From the NCBI RefSeq assembly GCF_029320955.1, contig NZ_CP119757.1:5146001-5210000 (forward strand): a stretch of DNA of 64,000 bases, in the 5' to 3' direction. The translations under genes and the position numbers were made by a program. Each line of letters begins with the position of its first letter. Position 1 is the first letter of the stretch. The notes beneath the pieces are model-generated. The model did no database searches and was not told where the DNA came from. It worked only from the letters and a program-made list of their open reading frames with translations. Of this stretch, positions 17,808-26,484 are shown one piece after another. Source of the stretch: Flavobacterium sp. YJ01 (GTDB lineage Bacteria > Bacteroidota > Bacteroidia > Flavobacteriales > Flavobacteriaceae).

Positions 17808-18719
17808 ATGGAAGTAATGAGAATAAAAAGCATCACAGAGTATCATCGGTTCAGAGGTCTTCCAAAGCCGGAACATCCCTTAGTAAGTCTGGTAGATTAC
17901 TCACAGGTAAAATTTCCAGATGATGAAAATACGACAAACATTGTGATGGATTTTTATTCTATTGCTTTAAAACGGGATATTGGAGCCAAGCTCTATTACG
18001 GTCAGCAGGTTTACGATTTTGACGAAGGTGTAATGTCATTTATAGCACCAGGGCAGGTTTTACGGCTTGAGCGGGATCCTGATTCTTTACATAAGGGCGA
18101 TGGGTATTTATTGCAGATTCACCCAGACTTTTTATGGAATTCACCATTAGCAAAAAATATTAAGGGTTACACGTTTTTTGATTATTCAATTAATGAAGCT
18201 TTATTTCTTTCTGATAAAGAGGAAAATATCATTGTAAATATTTTTGAAAACATAAGAGAAGAATACCACATCAACATTGATAGATTTACGCAGGATTTAA
18301 TACTAGCGCAGATAGAATTACTGCTCAAATATTGCGACAGATTTTACAACCGTCAATTTCTGACAAGAAAAATCAGCAGCCACCAACTACTATCAAAAGT
18401 GGAAGATTTTTTGAATACTTATTTTGATGACAAAAACCGTGACGAAAGAAATCTTCTATCTGTCCAGACTGTTGCTGATAATATGAATGTTTCTTCAGAT
18501 TATTTAAGCAATTTACTGAAATTTCATACAGGTCAGAATACGCAGCAGCATATTCACAATAAACTCATAGAAAAAGCGAAAGAAAAACTTTCCACTACTA
18601 GTTTATCAATTAGTGAAATTGCCTATGAGCTGGGATTTGAACATCTTCAAAGTTTTAGCAAATTGTTCAAAAACAAAACAAACGAAACACCCTTAAAGTT
18701 CAGAGCCAAGTTTAATTAA
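17808..18719 (+). CDS. AraC family transcriptional regulator
   Basis: A 303-residue regulator. An N-terminal cupin-like sensor region (about 20-170) precedes an AraC/XylS double helix-turn-helix (about 200-303: VQTVADNMNVSSDYLSNLLK, then SISEIAYELGFEHLQSFSKL and TPLKFR). It lies 87 bases after the SnoaL-like gene on the same strand and probably controls the SDR-SnoaL pair. A second ATG three codons in (MRIKSI) is possible. Repeat copy C follows downstream. Confidence 0.88.
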   Translation: MEVMRIKSITEYHRFRGLPKPEHPLVSLVDYSQVKFPDDENTTNIVMDFYSIALKRDIGAKLYYGQQVYDFDEGVMSFIAPGQVLRLERDPDSLHKGDGYLLQIHPDFLWNSPLAKNIKGYTFFDYSINEALFLSDKEENIIVNIFENIREEYHINIDRFTQDLILAQIELLLKYCDRFYNRQFLTRKISSHQLLSKVEDFLNTYFDDKNRDERNLLSVQTVADNMNVSSDYLSNLLKFHTGQNTQQHIHNKLIEKAKEKLSTTSLSISEIAYELGFEHLQSFSKLFKNKTNETPLKFRAKFN

Positions 18720-18847
18720 GCCTTTTATTTTAAAGTGTTTTTAAATTCTATTATTAAATTAAAAAAACAAAGTAGGCTTAAAGAAAATCAGAAGTTAAAA
18801 TGATAATGAAAGAAAAACAGATTCAAATTTAGTTTGATGTAATGAAT

Positions 18848-19030
18848 TTAGATAAAAAAATGGCGCCAATTGGCTTCAATTGGCGCCATCTGGCTTTGTG
18901 ACCCCTACGGGACAAATTTCAACATTTTTTTTGGATGATTTGAAGAAATTGGCTTATTATATGTAGTTGTCTGTCTTCCAGTGGCTTTATGAATTTGGTT
19001 TAGATGTCCTGTTGGGGATTGATGTAAAAG
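18848..19030. repeat. Dispersed intergenic repeat, copy C
   Basis: A perfect hairpin at 18860-18889 (13-bp arms as in copy B, loop GCTT) is followed by TGTGACCCCTACGGGACAAATTT and a body nearly identical to copy B, including GGATGATTTGAAGAAATTGGC. It ends at GATGTCCTGTTGGGGATTGATG. The end segments CCCCTACGGGACA and TGTCCTGTTGGGG are largely complementary. It lies between the convergent AraC gene and the small exported protein gene. The flanking 18720-18847 and 19031-19145 hold no gene I can see. Confidence 0.8.
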
Positions 19031-19145
19031 ATGTAAAAAAAGATAAAAAATATTTTCGTCGCGATTTTACAATTCGTGGCTTATAGACTTTTTTAAAATT
19101 TTATATAATTTTGCCCAGCAATATAATTTAGAAAATTGATATAAA

Positions 19146-19171
19146 AAAAGAGGCTCCCCAAAGCCTCTTTT
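19146..19171 (-). terminator. Rho-independent terminator of the exported basic protein gene
   Basis: A perfect 10-bp stem AAAAGAGGCT/AGCCTCTTTT with a 6-base loop. On the minus strand it follows the stop at 19175 almost at once and runs into a T tract. Confidence 0.85.
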
Positions 19172-19174
19172 AGA

Positions 19175-19645
19175 TTAATGTTTCCCATTTCCTTTGCCTT
19201 TCCCATTTTCATTATGGTTTCCATTATCATGGTGGCTTTTATCTTTATTATTTCCTTTTCCGGGTTTTTGTCCTATTGTTTTTTGAGGTTTTCCTTTATA
19301 CCCTTTTCCGTATTTTACTTTGTGAGATTTAAAGTTGTCATAAGGTCTGTCTCCTCTGTAATCAGTCAGTACTACTTTGTACTCATTATAAAGATCATAG
19401 TTTCTATAGGCTGAAGGCAGCGATCTGGTTCTAACCCATTGTCCGTTATTTAAATAAACATAATTTGATGTGCTTACGTCATAATAAGTTTCAAGATCCG
19501 GCAGATAATAATAACGAACATCTGAATAACCGGCAGGTCCCCATGCAGGAGGTGTTCCTATATTCACATTTACTGATACCTGAGCCTGAGTGTAACTAAA
19601 TGAGAGGAATAAAATTCCGATCAAAAAATATTTTAAAGTTTTCAT
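19175..19645 (-). CDS. Exported protein with a Gly/Lys/His/Asn-rich C-terminus, function unknown
   Basis: A 156-residue protein with a clear signal peptide (MKTLKYFLIGILFLSFSYTQ, cut near AQ). A compact central part with many tyrosines and repeated YYLPDLETYYDV / NYVYLNNGQW segments follows, then a highly basic low-complexity tail after residue 115 (KGYKGKPQ, KGNNKDKSHHDNGNHNENGK). The YYLPD..YYD pattern occurs in small Bacteroidota periplasmic proteins of unknown function. The tail could bind nucleic acid, metal or anionic polymer; this is a guess from composition. Single-gene unit with its own terminator. Confidence 0.7.
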   Translation of the reverse strand: MKTLKYFLIGILFLSFSYTQAQVSVNVNIGTPPAWGPAGYSDVRYYYLPDLETYYDVSTSNYVYLNNGQWVRTRSLPSAYRNYDLYNEYKVVLTDYRGDRPYDNFKSHKVKYGKGYKGKPQKTIGQKPGKGNNKDKSHHDNGNHNENGKGKGNGKH

Positions 19646-19715
19646 GATTTTATTTTTTAAGTCATTAAATATATTTCGGTAAAAACAATAAACGTGCCGA
19701 AAAACGTATATGTTG

Positions 19716-19760
19716 TTAAGTGTTTGATTAAGTGTTTGATTAAGTGTTTGATTATGTGTT
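19716..19760. repeat. Tandem 12-bp repeat, three and a half copies
   Basis: TTAAGTGTTTGA occurs three times in a row (19716, 19728, 19740), then a partial TTATGTGTT. The array ends on the stop codon of the DUF3570 gene. It could be slippage-generated or part of the 3' untranslated region. Confidence 0.85.
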
Positions 19761-20943
19761 ATTTATATTTTATGTTAATGCTGATAATATCAGAAGTCAT
19801 ATTAGTGGTTCTGGTATAATGCCCATAACGAATCTCCAAAGTATTCCAGTGTTTAAGTCCAAAGATTCCGTTAAGTGGCGTGAATTTCATTCCCATTCCA
19901 AAGAAACTACTGTCAAACTTAGATAGATCATAGTTACTGGTGTAATATTCGTCTGCTCCGCTATGTTCTCCATAAGGTTTAAAATATTTCGTTCCAGTTT
20001 GAGTATAATATCTATAAAACGGACTTATCGAAAATGCCTGAGCTAATTTGACTGGAATTTCAAGATCGGCCGTATGTGCTTTCAGGCTCCAGTCATCTGT
20101 ATAGTACCTGTAATAAGCCCTGATAATCACATTGTCACCTAGGAAATAACTGGCCCTTATTCCAAGGGGAATTTTAAGTCTGGTATCAGGCATTTTCTCC
20201 TGATGAACAGACCCATCAGTAAAATATACCCTGTGGAAAGGAAGGCTTAAGTATCCATTCTGACTGATAAAATCTCCAACAAGAAGCACCTGCAGGTTTT
20301 TATTGATGACCTGGGAATAACTCAGCGTTCCGGCAAATGTATTCCTATTGGCACTTCCGTAGCCTTCGCTTCCGGGCGCGCGAAGTTCCACGGGCTCAAT
20401 GAGTTTTAACTGATCAATAAAAGTCTGAAATTTGGCTGTAAATTCCCCGTTTTTGTTTTTTGTTTTTTGCGAGAAGGCAATATTTGCTCCAAAAGACTGA
20501 TAATCAAACTCGGTTGATGACGAGACCCCGAAGGCATAGGTCCTTCCTTTTTCCTCATTTTCCCTTAAATAAGTCAATGAAGGGTAGAAGCGGTTATCTG
20601 AAGAAGAAGCAGATGAATTGGCGCTTAAATCAATCATATCGGAAGAGGCAGAGGTATAGTGGTCAATTCCTGCTTCAATATCAAAAGTATGTTTGATTCC
20701 TGTTTCTCCGTATTTTACCAGTTTTACATCAATGGTATTGGCAATATCGGTAAGATGCTGCGAACCAATCCCTCCTGTAACAGCTGAATTGTCTCCATTC
20801 TGCTTATAATAGCTTGAGACTAAATTTACTTCTTCCAGCTTTAATTTTTTGCTCTTGTAACTGGTAGAATCAGCAGGTACATTTTGTGCTCTTGTCTGAA
20901 ACAATGCCAGTAAAGCAAATCCTGTTATGAAAATTCTTTTCAT
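19759..20943 (-). CDS. DUF3570 domain-containing outer-membrane-type protein
   Basis: A 394-residue protein with a signal peptide ending near TRAQ and many alternating aromatic strands, ending in ISINIKYK, consistent with an outer-membrane beta barrel. The N-terminal region (YYKQNGDNSAVTGGIGSQHL) and the VSSSTEFDYQSFGA strand fit the DUF3570 family. It is the last gene of a run with DUF4266, ApbE and thioredoxin genes; that combination recurs in Bacteroidota and Proteobacteria as I recall it. The function is not established. A role in a redox or metal-linked envelope system is an inference from neighbours. Confidence 0.8.
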   Translation of the reverse strand: MKRIFITGFALLALFQTRAQNVPADSTSYKSKKLKLEEVNLVSSYYKQNGDNSAVTGGIGSQHLTDIANTIDVKLVKYGETGIKHTFDIEAGIDHYTSASSDMIDLSANSSASSSDNRFYPSLTYLRENEEKGRTYAFGVSSSTEFDYQSFGANIAFSQKTKNKNGEFTAKFQTFIDQLKLIEPVELRAPGSEGYGSANRNTFAGTLSYSQVINKNLQVLLVGDFISQNGYLSLPFHRVYFTDGSVHQEKMPDTRLKIPLGIRASYFLGDNVIIRAYYRYYTDDWSLKAHTADLEIPVKLAQAFSISPFYRYYTQTGTKYFKPYGEHSGADEYYTSNYDLSKFDSSFFGMGMKFTPLNGIFGLKHWNTLEIRYGHYTRTTNMTSDIISINIKYK

Positions 20944-20960
20944 TTTTTAGCGTATGAAAA

Positions 20961-21194
20961 TTAATTACAGCCGCACCCGCCGCCGCTTTTTCCTGAATTT
21001 GCCCCGGAAGCTCCCTCGCGGTAGGATTGGAAACTAAGTTCCGTTTTTTCGATTTTCCTGTTGGAAAGCACCATTTCAGAGTCATTGAGTTTTCCTTTTT
21101 GATATTCCTTCACAGAAGTGCAGGAGGTGAGCAGCAGGCCGGCAAGAGCAGTACTGCATAAGAGTACGAGAATTTTTTGCTTTGGCTTTTTCAT
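20961..21194 (-). CDS. DUF4266 domain-containing small lipoprotein
   Basis: A 77-residue lipoprotein (lipobox LLTSC, about residues 21-25) with the DUF4266 features VKEYQKGKLNDSEMVLS and a C-terminal GGGCGCN. The gene overlaps the ApbE stop by four bases (ATGA), which implies translational coupling, and it precedes DUF3570 by 17 bases. The C-terminal Cys pair could bind metal or form a disulfide. A GASGAN stretch resembles, but does not match, the SGAT flavinylation acceptor. Function unknown. Confidence 0.82.
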   Translation of the reverse strand: MKKPKQKILVLLCSTALAGLLLTSCTSVKEYQKGKLNDSEMVLSNRKIEKTELSFQSYREGASGANSGKSGGGCGCN

Positions 21195-22141
21195 TTTAGA
21201 CGGATGTTTTTGGAGGTGTAAATTTTGTTGTTGTCATCAATTATTATGCAGTATAAATCAGGTATCTGATCTATTAAAAAGAGGCCTGCTTTAATTCCCA
21301 TCACAGCAATTGGGGTGGCCATCGCATCTGCAAATTCTGCATTTGAAGCTATAATGGTAACACTTTTTATTCCTGTTATAGGCAGACCTGTTTTTGGGTC
21401 AATGGTATGCGAATATTTTTTACCGTTAATGGTGACGAACTTTTCATAATTTCCAGAAGTTGCCACTGCTTTATTAGAGATTTCCATATACGAAAAAGCA
21501 GCATTGGGAGAGTCTGGATCAGCAACTCCAATAGTCCATTTTCTGCCGTCAGGCTGAAGTCCCCACGCAGATAAATCCCCGCTGGCATTGATAATACCGC
21601 TGTGGACATTGTTTCTCATCAGAACCTGCTTTGCCATTTCGGCGGCATATCCTTTTCCAATGCCTCCAAAACCAATCCGCATTCCTTTTTCTTTTAAAAA
21701 TACAGTGGTGTTTTCTTTGTCCAGGATTATATTTCTATAATCGATAAGATGCACCATTTTTAGTGCCGTTTCCGCATCAGGTAAACGGGTCATGGTTTTG
21801 TCAAAATTCCATAGGCTTTTATCGATACTTCCATAAGAGATATCAAATGCACCTTGTGTAATTCTGGAAATTCCCATAGACCTTTCAATGAGATTAAAGA
21901 CTTCCAGATCAACTTTGACGGCTGCTATTCCTGCATTATCGTTGATCAAATTCGTCTGGCTGTCCTCTTTATAAGTAGTTAAAAGTTTTTCAATCCTTCT
22001 GATTTCTTCAACTGCTAGGGCAATATGCTCATTTCCTGTTTTTTCATTTTGGGCCACAACAGTAATAGTAAAGTTGTTCCCCATGAGTTTCAGGGATTGC
22101 GAGAATTTATAGTTTTTGCGGATGTTATTTTCGGCTCTCAC
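21191..22141 (-). CDS. apbE: FAD:protein FMN transferase (ApbE family)
   Basis: A 316-residue ApbE-family protein. Characteristic stretches are LMGNNFTITV near the start, GAFDISYG, GFGGIGKGYAAEMAKQVL, INASGDLSAWG, ATSGNYEKF, YSHTIDPKTGLP and SVTIIASNAEFADAMATPI. ApbE transfers FMN from FAD onto a Ser/Thr of a target protein. No signal peptide or lipobox is visible in the frame, which is unusual because most bacterial ApbE proteins are exported. The start is a GTG inside the end of the thioredoxin gene (17-base overlap) and could be mis-assigned; an in-frame stop lies four codons upstream. No canonical flavinylation target lies next to it. Confidence 0.9.
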   Translation of the reverse strand: MRAENNIRKNYKFSQSLKLMGNNFTITVVAQNEKTGNEHIALAVEEIRRIEKLLTTYKEDSQTNLINDNAGIAAVKVDLEVFNLIERSMGISRITQGAFDISYGSIDKSLWNFDKTMTRLPDAETALKMVHLIDYRNIILDKENTTVFLKEKGMRIGFGGIGKGYAAEMAKQVLMRNNVHSGIINASGDLSAWGLQPDGRKWTIGVADPDSPNAAFSYMEISNKAVATSGNYEKFVTINGKKYSHTIDPKTGLPITGIKSVTIIASNAEFADAMATPIAVMGIKAGLFLIDQIPDLYCIIIDDNNKIYTSKNIRLK

Positions 22142-22559
22142 AGATTGCTTTTATTTCGGCTGTCCACTGCTCGGGTGATATTTCTGGTTTTCCATGCCAG
22201 GTTTTAAGTACTTTGCCATCGGCATCGAGAAGTAGGGTTAAGGGGAAACTTCCTTCTTTATTGTATATTTCAGCTAAATCTTCGTTGCGTTTGACCTGCT
22301 CAGGGGGGCCAATATTTTTTTTCTTTCTTGGAAAATCAGCATTAACCAGCACCAGGTTTTCATTTGCCATATCAGTGAAGCTCGGACTTTCAAGATAATC
22401 TCTGCGAAGGACGATACAAGGCCCGCACCAGTCTGAACCCGAGAAGTTCAGCAGAATTAATTCGTGCTTTTCCTTTGCCGTTTTTTTTGCATTATTAAAG
22501 TCAGGTTCCCAATTAATCGGAAGCACTGTCAGTAAAAAGAACATTGTGATTAGTTTCAT
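22125..22559 (-). CDS. Thioredoxin-family protein, exported
   Basis: A 144-residue thioredoxin-fold protein with a short hydrophobic N-terminus (MKLITMFFLLTVLP) that could serve as a signal or anchor. The active site WCGPC is at residues 44-48, and the cis-proline stretch is SFPLTLLLDADG. The fold resembles the thioredoxin_7/DsbD C-terminal group. It probably reduces or oxidises disulfides in periplasmic partners. It is the first gene of the Trx-ApbE-DUF4266-DUF3570 run; the VIT1-type transporter gene ends 84 bases upstream, so it may belong to the same transcript. Confidence 0.85.
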   Translation of the reverse strand: MKLITMFFLLTVLPINWEPDFNNAKKTAKEKHELILLNFSGSDWCGPCIVLRRDYLESPSFTDMANENLVLVNADFPRKKKNIGPPEQVKRNEDLAEIYNKEGSFPLTLLLDADGKVLKTWHGKPEISPEQWTAEIKAICESRK

Positions 22560-22643
22560 TTTACAGTTTGTTTTTAGATATATACGAAATAACGAATTGT
22601 TGTGGTTCTTATTTTTCGGACGCGCTTAAGATTAGATTAATTT

Positions 22644-23333
22644 TTAAGCGGTCTGAACTCCAAAAAGATATCCAACCAGAGCAGAGGCTGCCATTGCGAA
22701 TGTACCCCAAATGCAGATGCGCAAAACAGCTTTGAATGTATTTGACCCACCTGCTTTAGCTGCTAGAATTCCTGAAAAAGCTAAAAAAAGTATCGAAAAT
22801 CCATATTGGAAAAATACCATGTCTTTTATGGGAGCAAAAATAGCTGTCAAAAGCGGAAGTGTACCGCCCACAATGAACGATACTGCTGATGCAAAGGCAG
22901 CAGTCAGGGGATTGGCCTGGGTGATTTCATTGATTCCCAGTTCATCTCTTGCATGGGCAGCCAGAGCGTCGTGAGCCATCAATTTGCGTGCGACCAGTCC
23001 GGCTAACTCTTTATCAAGTCCTCTTTGAATGTAAATCTCTGTTAATTCCTCAAGTTCTTCATCAGGCATGGTTTCAAGTGCAGCTTTCTCTCTTGTTAAA
23101 TCAGCAGATTCGACATCTGATTGGGAACTTACCGATACGTATTCCCCAGCTGCCATAGAAAGAGCCCCGGCCACCAGTCCTGCAACAGCAGCAAGCAGAA
23201 TAGGTTCTCTGGTTGCACTTGCCGCTGCAACCCCGATAACTAAACTTGTAGTGGAAAGTATTCCGTCGTTTGCTCCGAGCACCGCAGCCCTGAGCCATCC
23301 GCTTCTGTTGATATAATGGTTTTCGTTGTGCAT
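22644..23333 (-). CDS. VIT1/CCC1 family iron/manganese transporter
   Basis: A 229-residue membrane protein with about five transmembrane segments. The VIT1/CCC1 signatures are LGANDGILSTTSLVIGVAAA near residue 18 and SMAAGEYVSVSSQSDVE near residue 60. An acidic cytosolic loop (about 75-130, LETMPDEELEELTEIYIQRG) corresponds to the metal-binding region of plant VIT1. The family exports or sequesters Fe2+ and Mn2+. It lies 27 bases after a small unknown gene and 84 bases before the thioredoxin-ApbE run, all on the minus strand. Confidence 0.9.
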   Translation of the reverse strand: MHNENHYINRSGWLRAAVLGANDGILSTTSLVIGVAAASATREPILLAAVAGLVAGALSMAAGEYVSVSSQSDVESADLTREKAALETMPDEELEELTEIYIQRGLDKELAGLVARKLMAHDALAAHARDELGINEITQANPLTAAFASAVSFIVGGTLPLLTAIFAPIKDMVFFQYGFSILFLAFSGILAAKAGGSNTFKAVLRICIWGTFAMAASALVGYLFGVQTA

Positions 23334-23360
23334 AGTGCTGTTTTTTTGGTTGTTTAAATT

Positions 23361-23744
23361 TTACTTGGAATCATGATCTTGTTTTTTTACACCTCCAAAA
23401 TTGGTTTTGAGAAATTCCCTGATCTGAAATTGTGTTTTATTTCGGGTGCTGTTCCTCCAGTCGTTGAAATCGAAAATATGGATCTTCTCAGCGTTAGGGT
23501 TGGTCAGAAAATGAATTCTGGATATGGAGTATTTGTATTTTTTTATTTGATTGGATATATGGCGGTCCGGCACCACAAATAAGATATTTTCCCATTTAAG
23601 ACAGTCCTCTGCGTCATCCTTGCTGAGGCCAAGTGCCAAATAATCAATAAAAAACAGTATCTTTTGATCATTTAAAAGATCTATTTTTTTATCAATTTCC
23701 TGAAGATATTCCTGCAGCGATTTTTCGTCCTTTTCTAACCTCAT
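23361..23744 (-). CDS. Hypothetical protein upstream of the VIT1-type transporter
   Basis: A 127-residue soluble protein from ATG 23744; a TTG start nine codons earlier (23771) is possible but less likely. The N-terminal half is strongly charged and helical (EKDEKSLQEYLQEIDKKIDL) and could form a coiled coil. The C-terminal half has alternating hydrophobic strands (ENILFVVPDRHISNQI, RIHFLTNPNAEKIHIFDFND). I do not recognise the family. It precedes the transporter gene by 27 bases, suggesting co-expression. Confidence 0.55.
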   Translation of the reverse strand: MRLEKDEKSLQEYLQEIDKKIDLLNDQKILFFIDYLALGLSKDDAEDCLKWENILFVVPDRHISNQIKKYKYSISRIHFLTNPNAEKIHIFDFNDWRNSTRNKTQFQIREFLKTNFGGVKKQDHDSK

Positions 23745-24013
23745 TGTATTGAATTCGATTTGTTTACACAATAAAATTACTTTAAAATCTAACAGTTTAT
23801 GAAGTAAAAAAAATAGAATGATTCTAAATTTTATCGTTGGTATTTTCTCAGTCTAATTCTCACTAAGTTAGCAGGGTAAAAGAGGGACTTTTAAAACTGT
23901 TCAGAAGCCAATAAAGAGCATTCTTGGTTATCATTGCTCCATTATCAGTATTTAAAAGCATTTTTCGCATCATCAAATTCATAAATTTTTAATTCAAAAC
24001 TGGTCTGCATTGT

Positions 24014-24442
24014 ATGTATTCACTTAATACGCAGTTAGCTTATTTTAATAATGATGCAGTTTTAAAAAAGCTGGTTGTAAATATCACATGGCTTAAACTT
24101 ATGAGCCTTAACAGCAGGACTATAAAGCTGCAGGCATTCAGCAAAATGGAACTCGACCAGCTTTTGGTATTTATAGATCAAAACAGATTAAATTTTCCAG
24201 GAAATTATTTTATTGAAGAAAAAAAAGAAGAAATCACAGAGGCAGTGCTGCGTAAAGAAACAGCAAAACACATCCTGCCGCATTATTTTATACTATCCAC
24301 AAATCAGAATATACAGTCAGCGGGTCCGTTTTACAAGAAAATGAAGATTAATTTAACGAATGATACCTATACAGAAGCAATAGATTATCTTTTAAGTTTT
24401 GCTGTTGCAGGCAAAATTGAAATCTATAGAGAAGCGAAATAA
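24014..24442 (+). CDS. Hypothetical protein
   Basis: A 142-residue soluble protein of mixed charge without signal peptide or membrane segment. Recognisable features are only a helix-rich middle (MELDQLLVFIDQNRL, EEITEAVLRKETAKHIL) and an aromatic YFILSTNQNIQ. It is read on the plus strand between divergent and convergent minus-strand genes and overlaps no other convincing gene. I do not recognise a family. Composition fits a Flavobacterium gene, so it is probably real. Confidence 0.5.
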   Translation: MYSLNTQLAYFNNDAVLKKLVVNITWLKLMSLNSRTIKLQAFSKMELDQLLVFIDQNRLNFPGNYFIEEKKEEITEAVLRKETAKHILPHYFILSTNQNIQSAGPFYKKMKINLTNDTYTEAIDYLLSFAVAGKIEIYREAK

Positions 24443-24471
24443 TAGTTGCTGTAATACGATCTAATAAATCT

Positions 24472-25980
24472 TTAGGAAATTTTATCCTCATGTCTAAGAG
24501 GAAGTATGACAGTGAATTCAGCTCCATTGTCTTTTTCGCCTGCTGCCGTGATGCTTCCATTGTGTCTTTTAACAATTTTTCTGCACAGTGCAAGGCCAAG
24601 ACCATTCCCTTCGTACTGGTCTTTGGAATGCAGTCTTTCAAAAGCGTTGAATATCCTTTCGTTAAATGCCGGATCCAGTCCAATGCCGTTATCTTTAATT
24701 ATTATTTTCACGCAGTCAACACCGTTATCATTTATAAGACCAGAGGTTATAATTACCCTTGGCGGCACGTCTGCTTTTGAGAATTTAAGCGCGTTTTGAA
24801 TCAGGTTGTAGAAAAGCTGGTTGATTAAAATTGACGCGCCTTCTATTTCAGGAAGCTCGGATGTAATTAAAACAGCATCTTTTTCCTGTATAACAAGTTC
24901 GAGATCTGTCTTTATGTTTTCAAGGATTTCATTAAGGTCTATTTTCTCGAAGGACTGCGCAGTTTTGTCCAGGGTAGAATAGGTGAGGATGCCCTCAATT
25001 ATGTTTTCCATCCTTTGAGCAGAGTGGTTAATTTTAGAAAGGTATTTTTTTGAAGTTCTATAGAAACCTGGTTTTTTCTCATTGCTTAAAAGGGTGTTGA
25101 ATATTTTAATTTTTCGAACAGGTTCCCTGAGGTCATGGCTCACTATTCCTGCAAAATGCAGCAGGTCATTGTTGGAACGCTGCAGTTCTTCTGTCTGGTC
25201 GACAACCTGTTTTTTCAGCTCTTCTTCAAAGGCACGCTGCTCCTGAATATCCTGTATAATGCCGATAATTGTTTTTGGGTTCCCTTGCTGGTCATTGATT
25301 ATCTTACCATTAATTTTTGTCCACTTTACAGAATGGTCCTCTTGAAGTATCCTTGTCTCATAGCTGATTTTTCCAGTGATCAGGGCCTGCTCGTGCGCTT
25401 TTTCGCGTACGGGTAAATCATCCGGATGCAGCCTGGCGATCAGCTCTTCATTACTTACCTCTTTTTCAATAGACCAGATGGCGTTAAAATTTCCTGAAGT
25501 TTTAACTGTTTTTGTAGCCAGATCTATTTCGTAGGTTCCAAGACCCGCGGCATCAATTGCCATGGTAAGTTTTTCGTTTGCACTTTTTGCCTCTTCTTTA
25601 GCCTGGTGAAGATCAGTGACATCGGCTCCCGTATTAAGCACTCCGTATACTTCGCCTTTCTCATTAAAAAGAGGAATAAAACTGTAGTTAAAATAGTGTT
25701 CGGTCATTACCCCTTGAATAACAAGGTCTACTTTTTTATTTTTCGCATGAAATGGGATTCCGGTTTTAAGGACAGTAAGAGCCTGATCAATAATCTGCTG
25801 GTCTTGAATTTCGGGAACAATATCGGGATAATTTTTTCCAATTACCTGATCTCCTTTTCCCCAGGTCCTGATCATGGCAGGATTGGCAATTTCAACCTTT
25901 AAGCTGTCTCCTGTGTATACTGCGACAGGCAAAGGAAGTGCCCCCACTATATCATTCAAAAGTCCTGGATTTTGGTACAT
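24472..25980 (-). CDS. PAS-domain sensor histidine kinase
   Basis: A 502-residue kinase with no transmembrane segment, so it senses in the cytoplasm. Two PAS modules (about 5-125 and 137-250, the second with the PAC-like IIGIIQDIQEQRAFEEE) lead into a coiled coil. The dimerisation box VSHDLREPVRKIK has phospho-acceptor H282. The HATPase domain has NLIQNALKFS (N box), KDNGIGLDP (G1) and GNGLGLALCRKIVKRH (G2). No response regulator gene is adjacent, so it is an orphan kinase in this window. The bound ligand of the PAS domains is unknown. Confidence 0.92.
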   Translation of the reverse strand: MYQNPGLLNDIVGALPLPVAVYTGDSLKVEIANPAMIRTWGKGDQVIGKNYPDIVPEIQDQQIIDQALTVLKTGIPFHAKNKKVDLVIQGVMTEHYFNYSFIPLFNEKGEVYGVLNTGADVTDLHQAKEEAKSANEKLTMAIDAAGLGTYEIDLATKTVKTSGNFNAIWSIEKEVSNEELIARLHPDDLPVREKAHEQALITGKISYETRILQEDHSVKWTKINGKIINDQQGNPKTIIGIIQDIQEQRAFEEELKKQVVDQTEELQRSNNDLLHFAGIVSHDLREPVRKIKIFNTLLSNEKKPGFYRTSKKYLSKINHSAQRMENIIEGILTYSTLDKTAQSFEKIDLNEILENIKTDLELVIQEKDAVLITSELPEIEGASILINQLFYNLIQNALKFSKADVPPRVIITSGLINDNGVDCVKIIIKDNGIGLDPAFNERIFNAFERLHSKDQYEGNGLGLALCRKIVKRHNGSITAAGEKDNGAEFTVILPLRHEDKIS

Positions 25981-26484
25981 AGCGTTTTAGTTGTTTTAAT
26001 CATCGAAGGTAAATTTCTTCTGCTGATTTTCTTTATATTATTTTGCTTAGGTATTTCACAATTTCAACTAAAATAGGGAATCATTTTCAATTTTGAGACA
26101 TTATTGTTCCATAGGCCGTAACTGAAGAAACTTTAGTAAGTCAGTTTTTCTAAAAATAATTATATTATCGCCATGTTAGGGTTGGTAAAACGGTATTTAA
26201 AATATTATTTTTTTTCTTAAAGCGATTTTTTTTATAGCTTTTCAACAGGTAAATTTGCTGACTATCTTTTAATTAATAAAACTAAAATAAACTTCTTTTG
26301 AGTTATATGCATTAGTAGATATATAGCTTTTTTTCAGTATTTAATATGGTATTCGTATTATGGTCAGTACAATATAGCAAGAACAATTCAAATCAATATA
26401 AAAGAATTTTTAAAAGAACCTGAAATACCTAAATCGCGGCAGCCGGAATTTTTTTTTATCATAAACATTAAACACCACTCACAA
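25981..26484. promoter_or_regulatory. Divergent intergenic region between the histidine kinase and carbonic anhydrase genes
   Basis: About 500 AT-rich bases with no coding frame I accept. It must hold the promoters of both divergent genes. A short minus-strand frame at 26388-26612 is an antisense shadow of the carbonic anhydrase start. No strong repeat or terminator seen. Confidence 0.4.

Noticed and set aside
13933..18889. Recurrent hairpins as a CRISPR array
   Set aside because: Only single units several kilobases apart, no spacers and no cas genes.
20961..21194. DUF4266 GASGAN stretch as a flavinylation site for ApbE
   Set aside because: The acceptor Thr/Ser of the SGAT motif is Asn here and the preceding Asp is missing.
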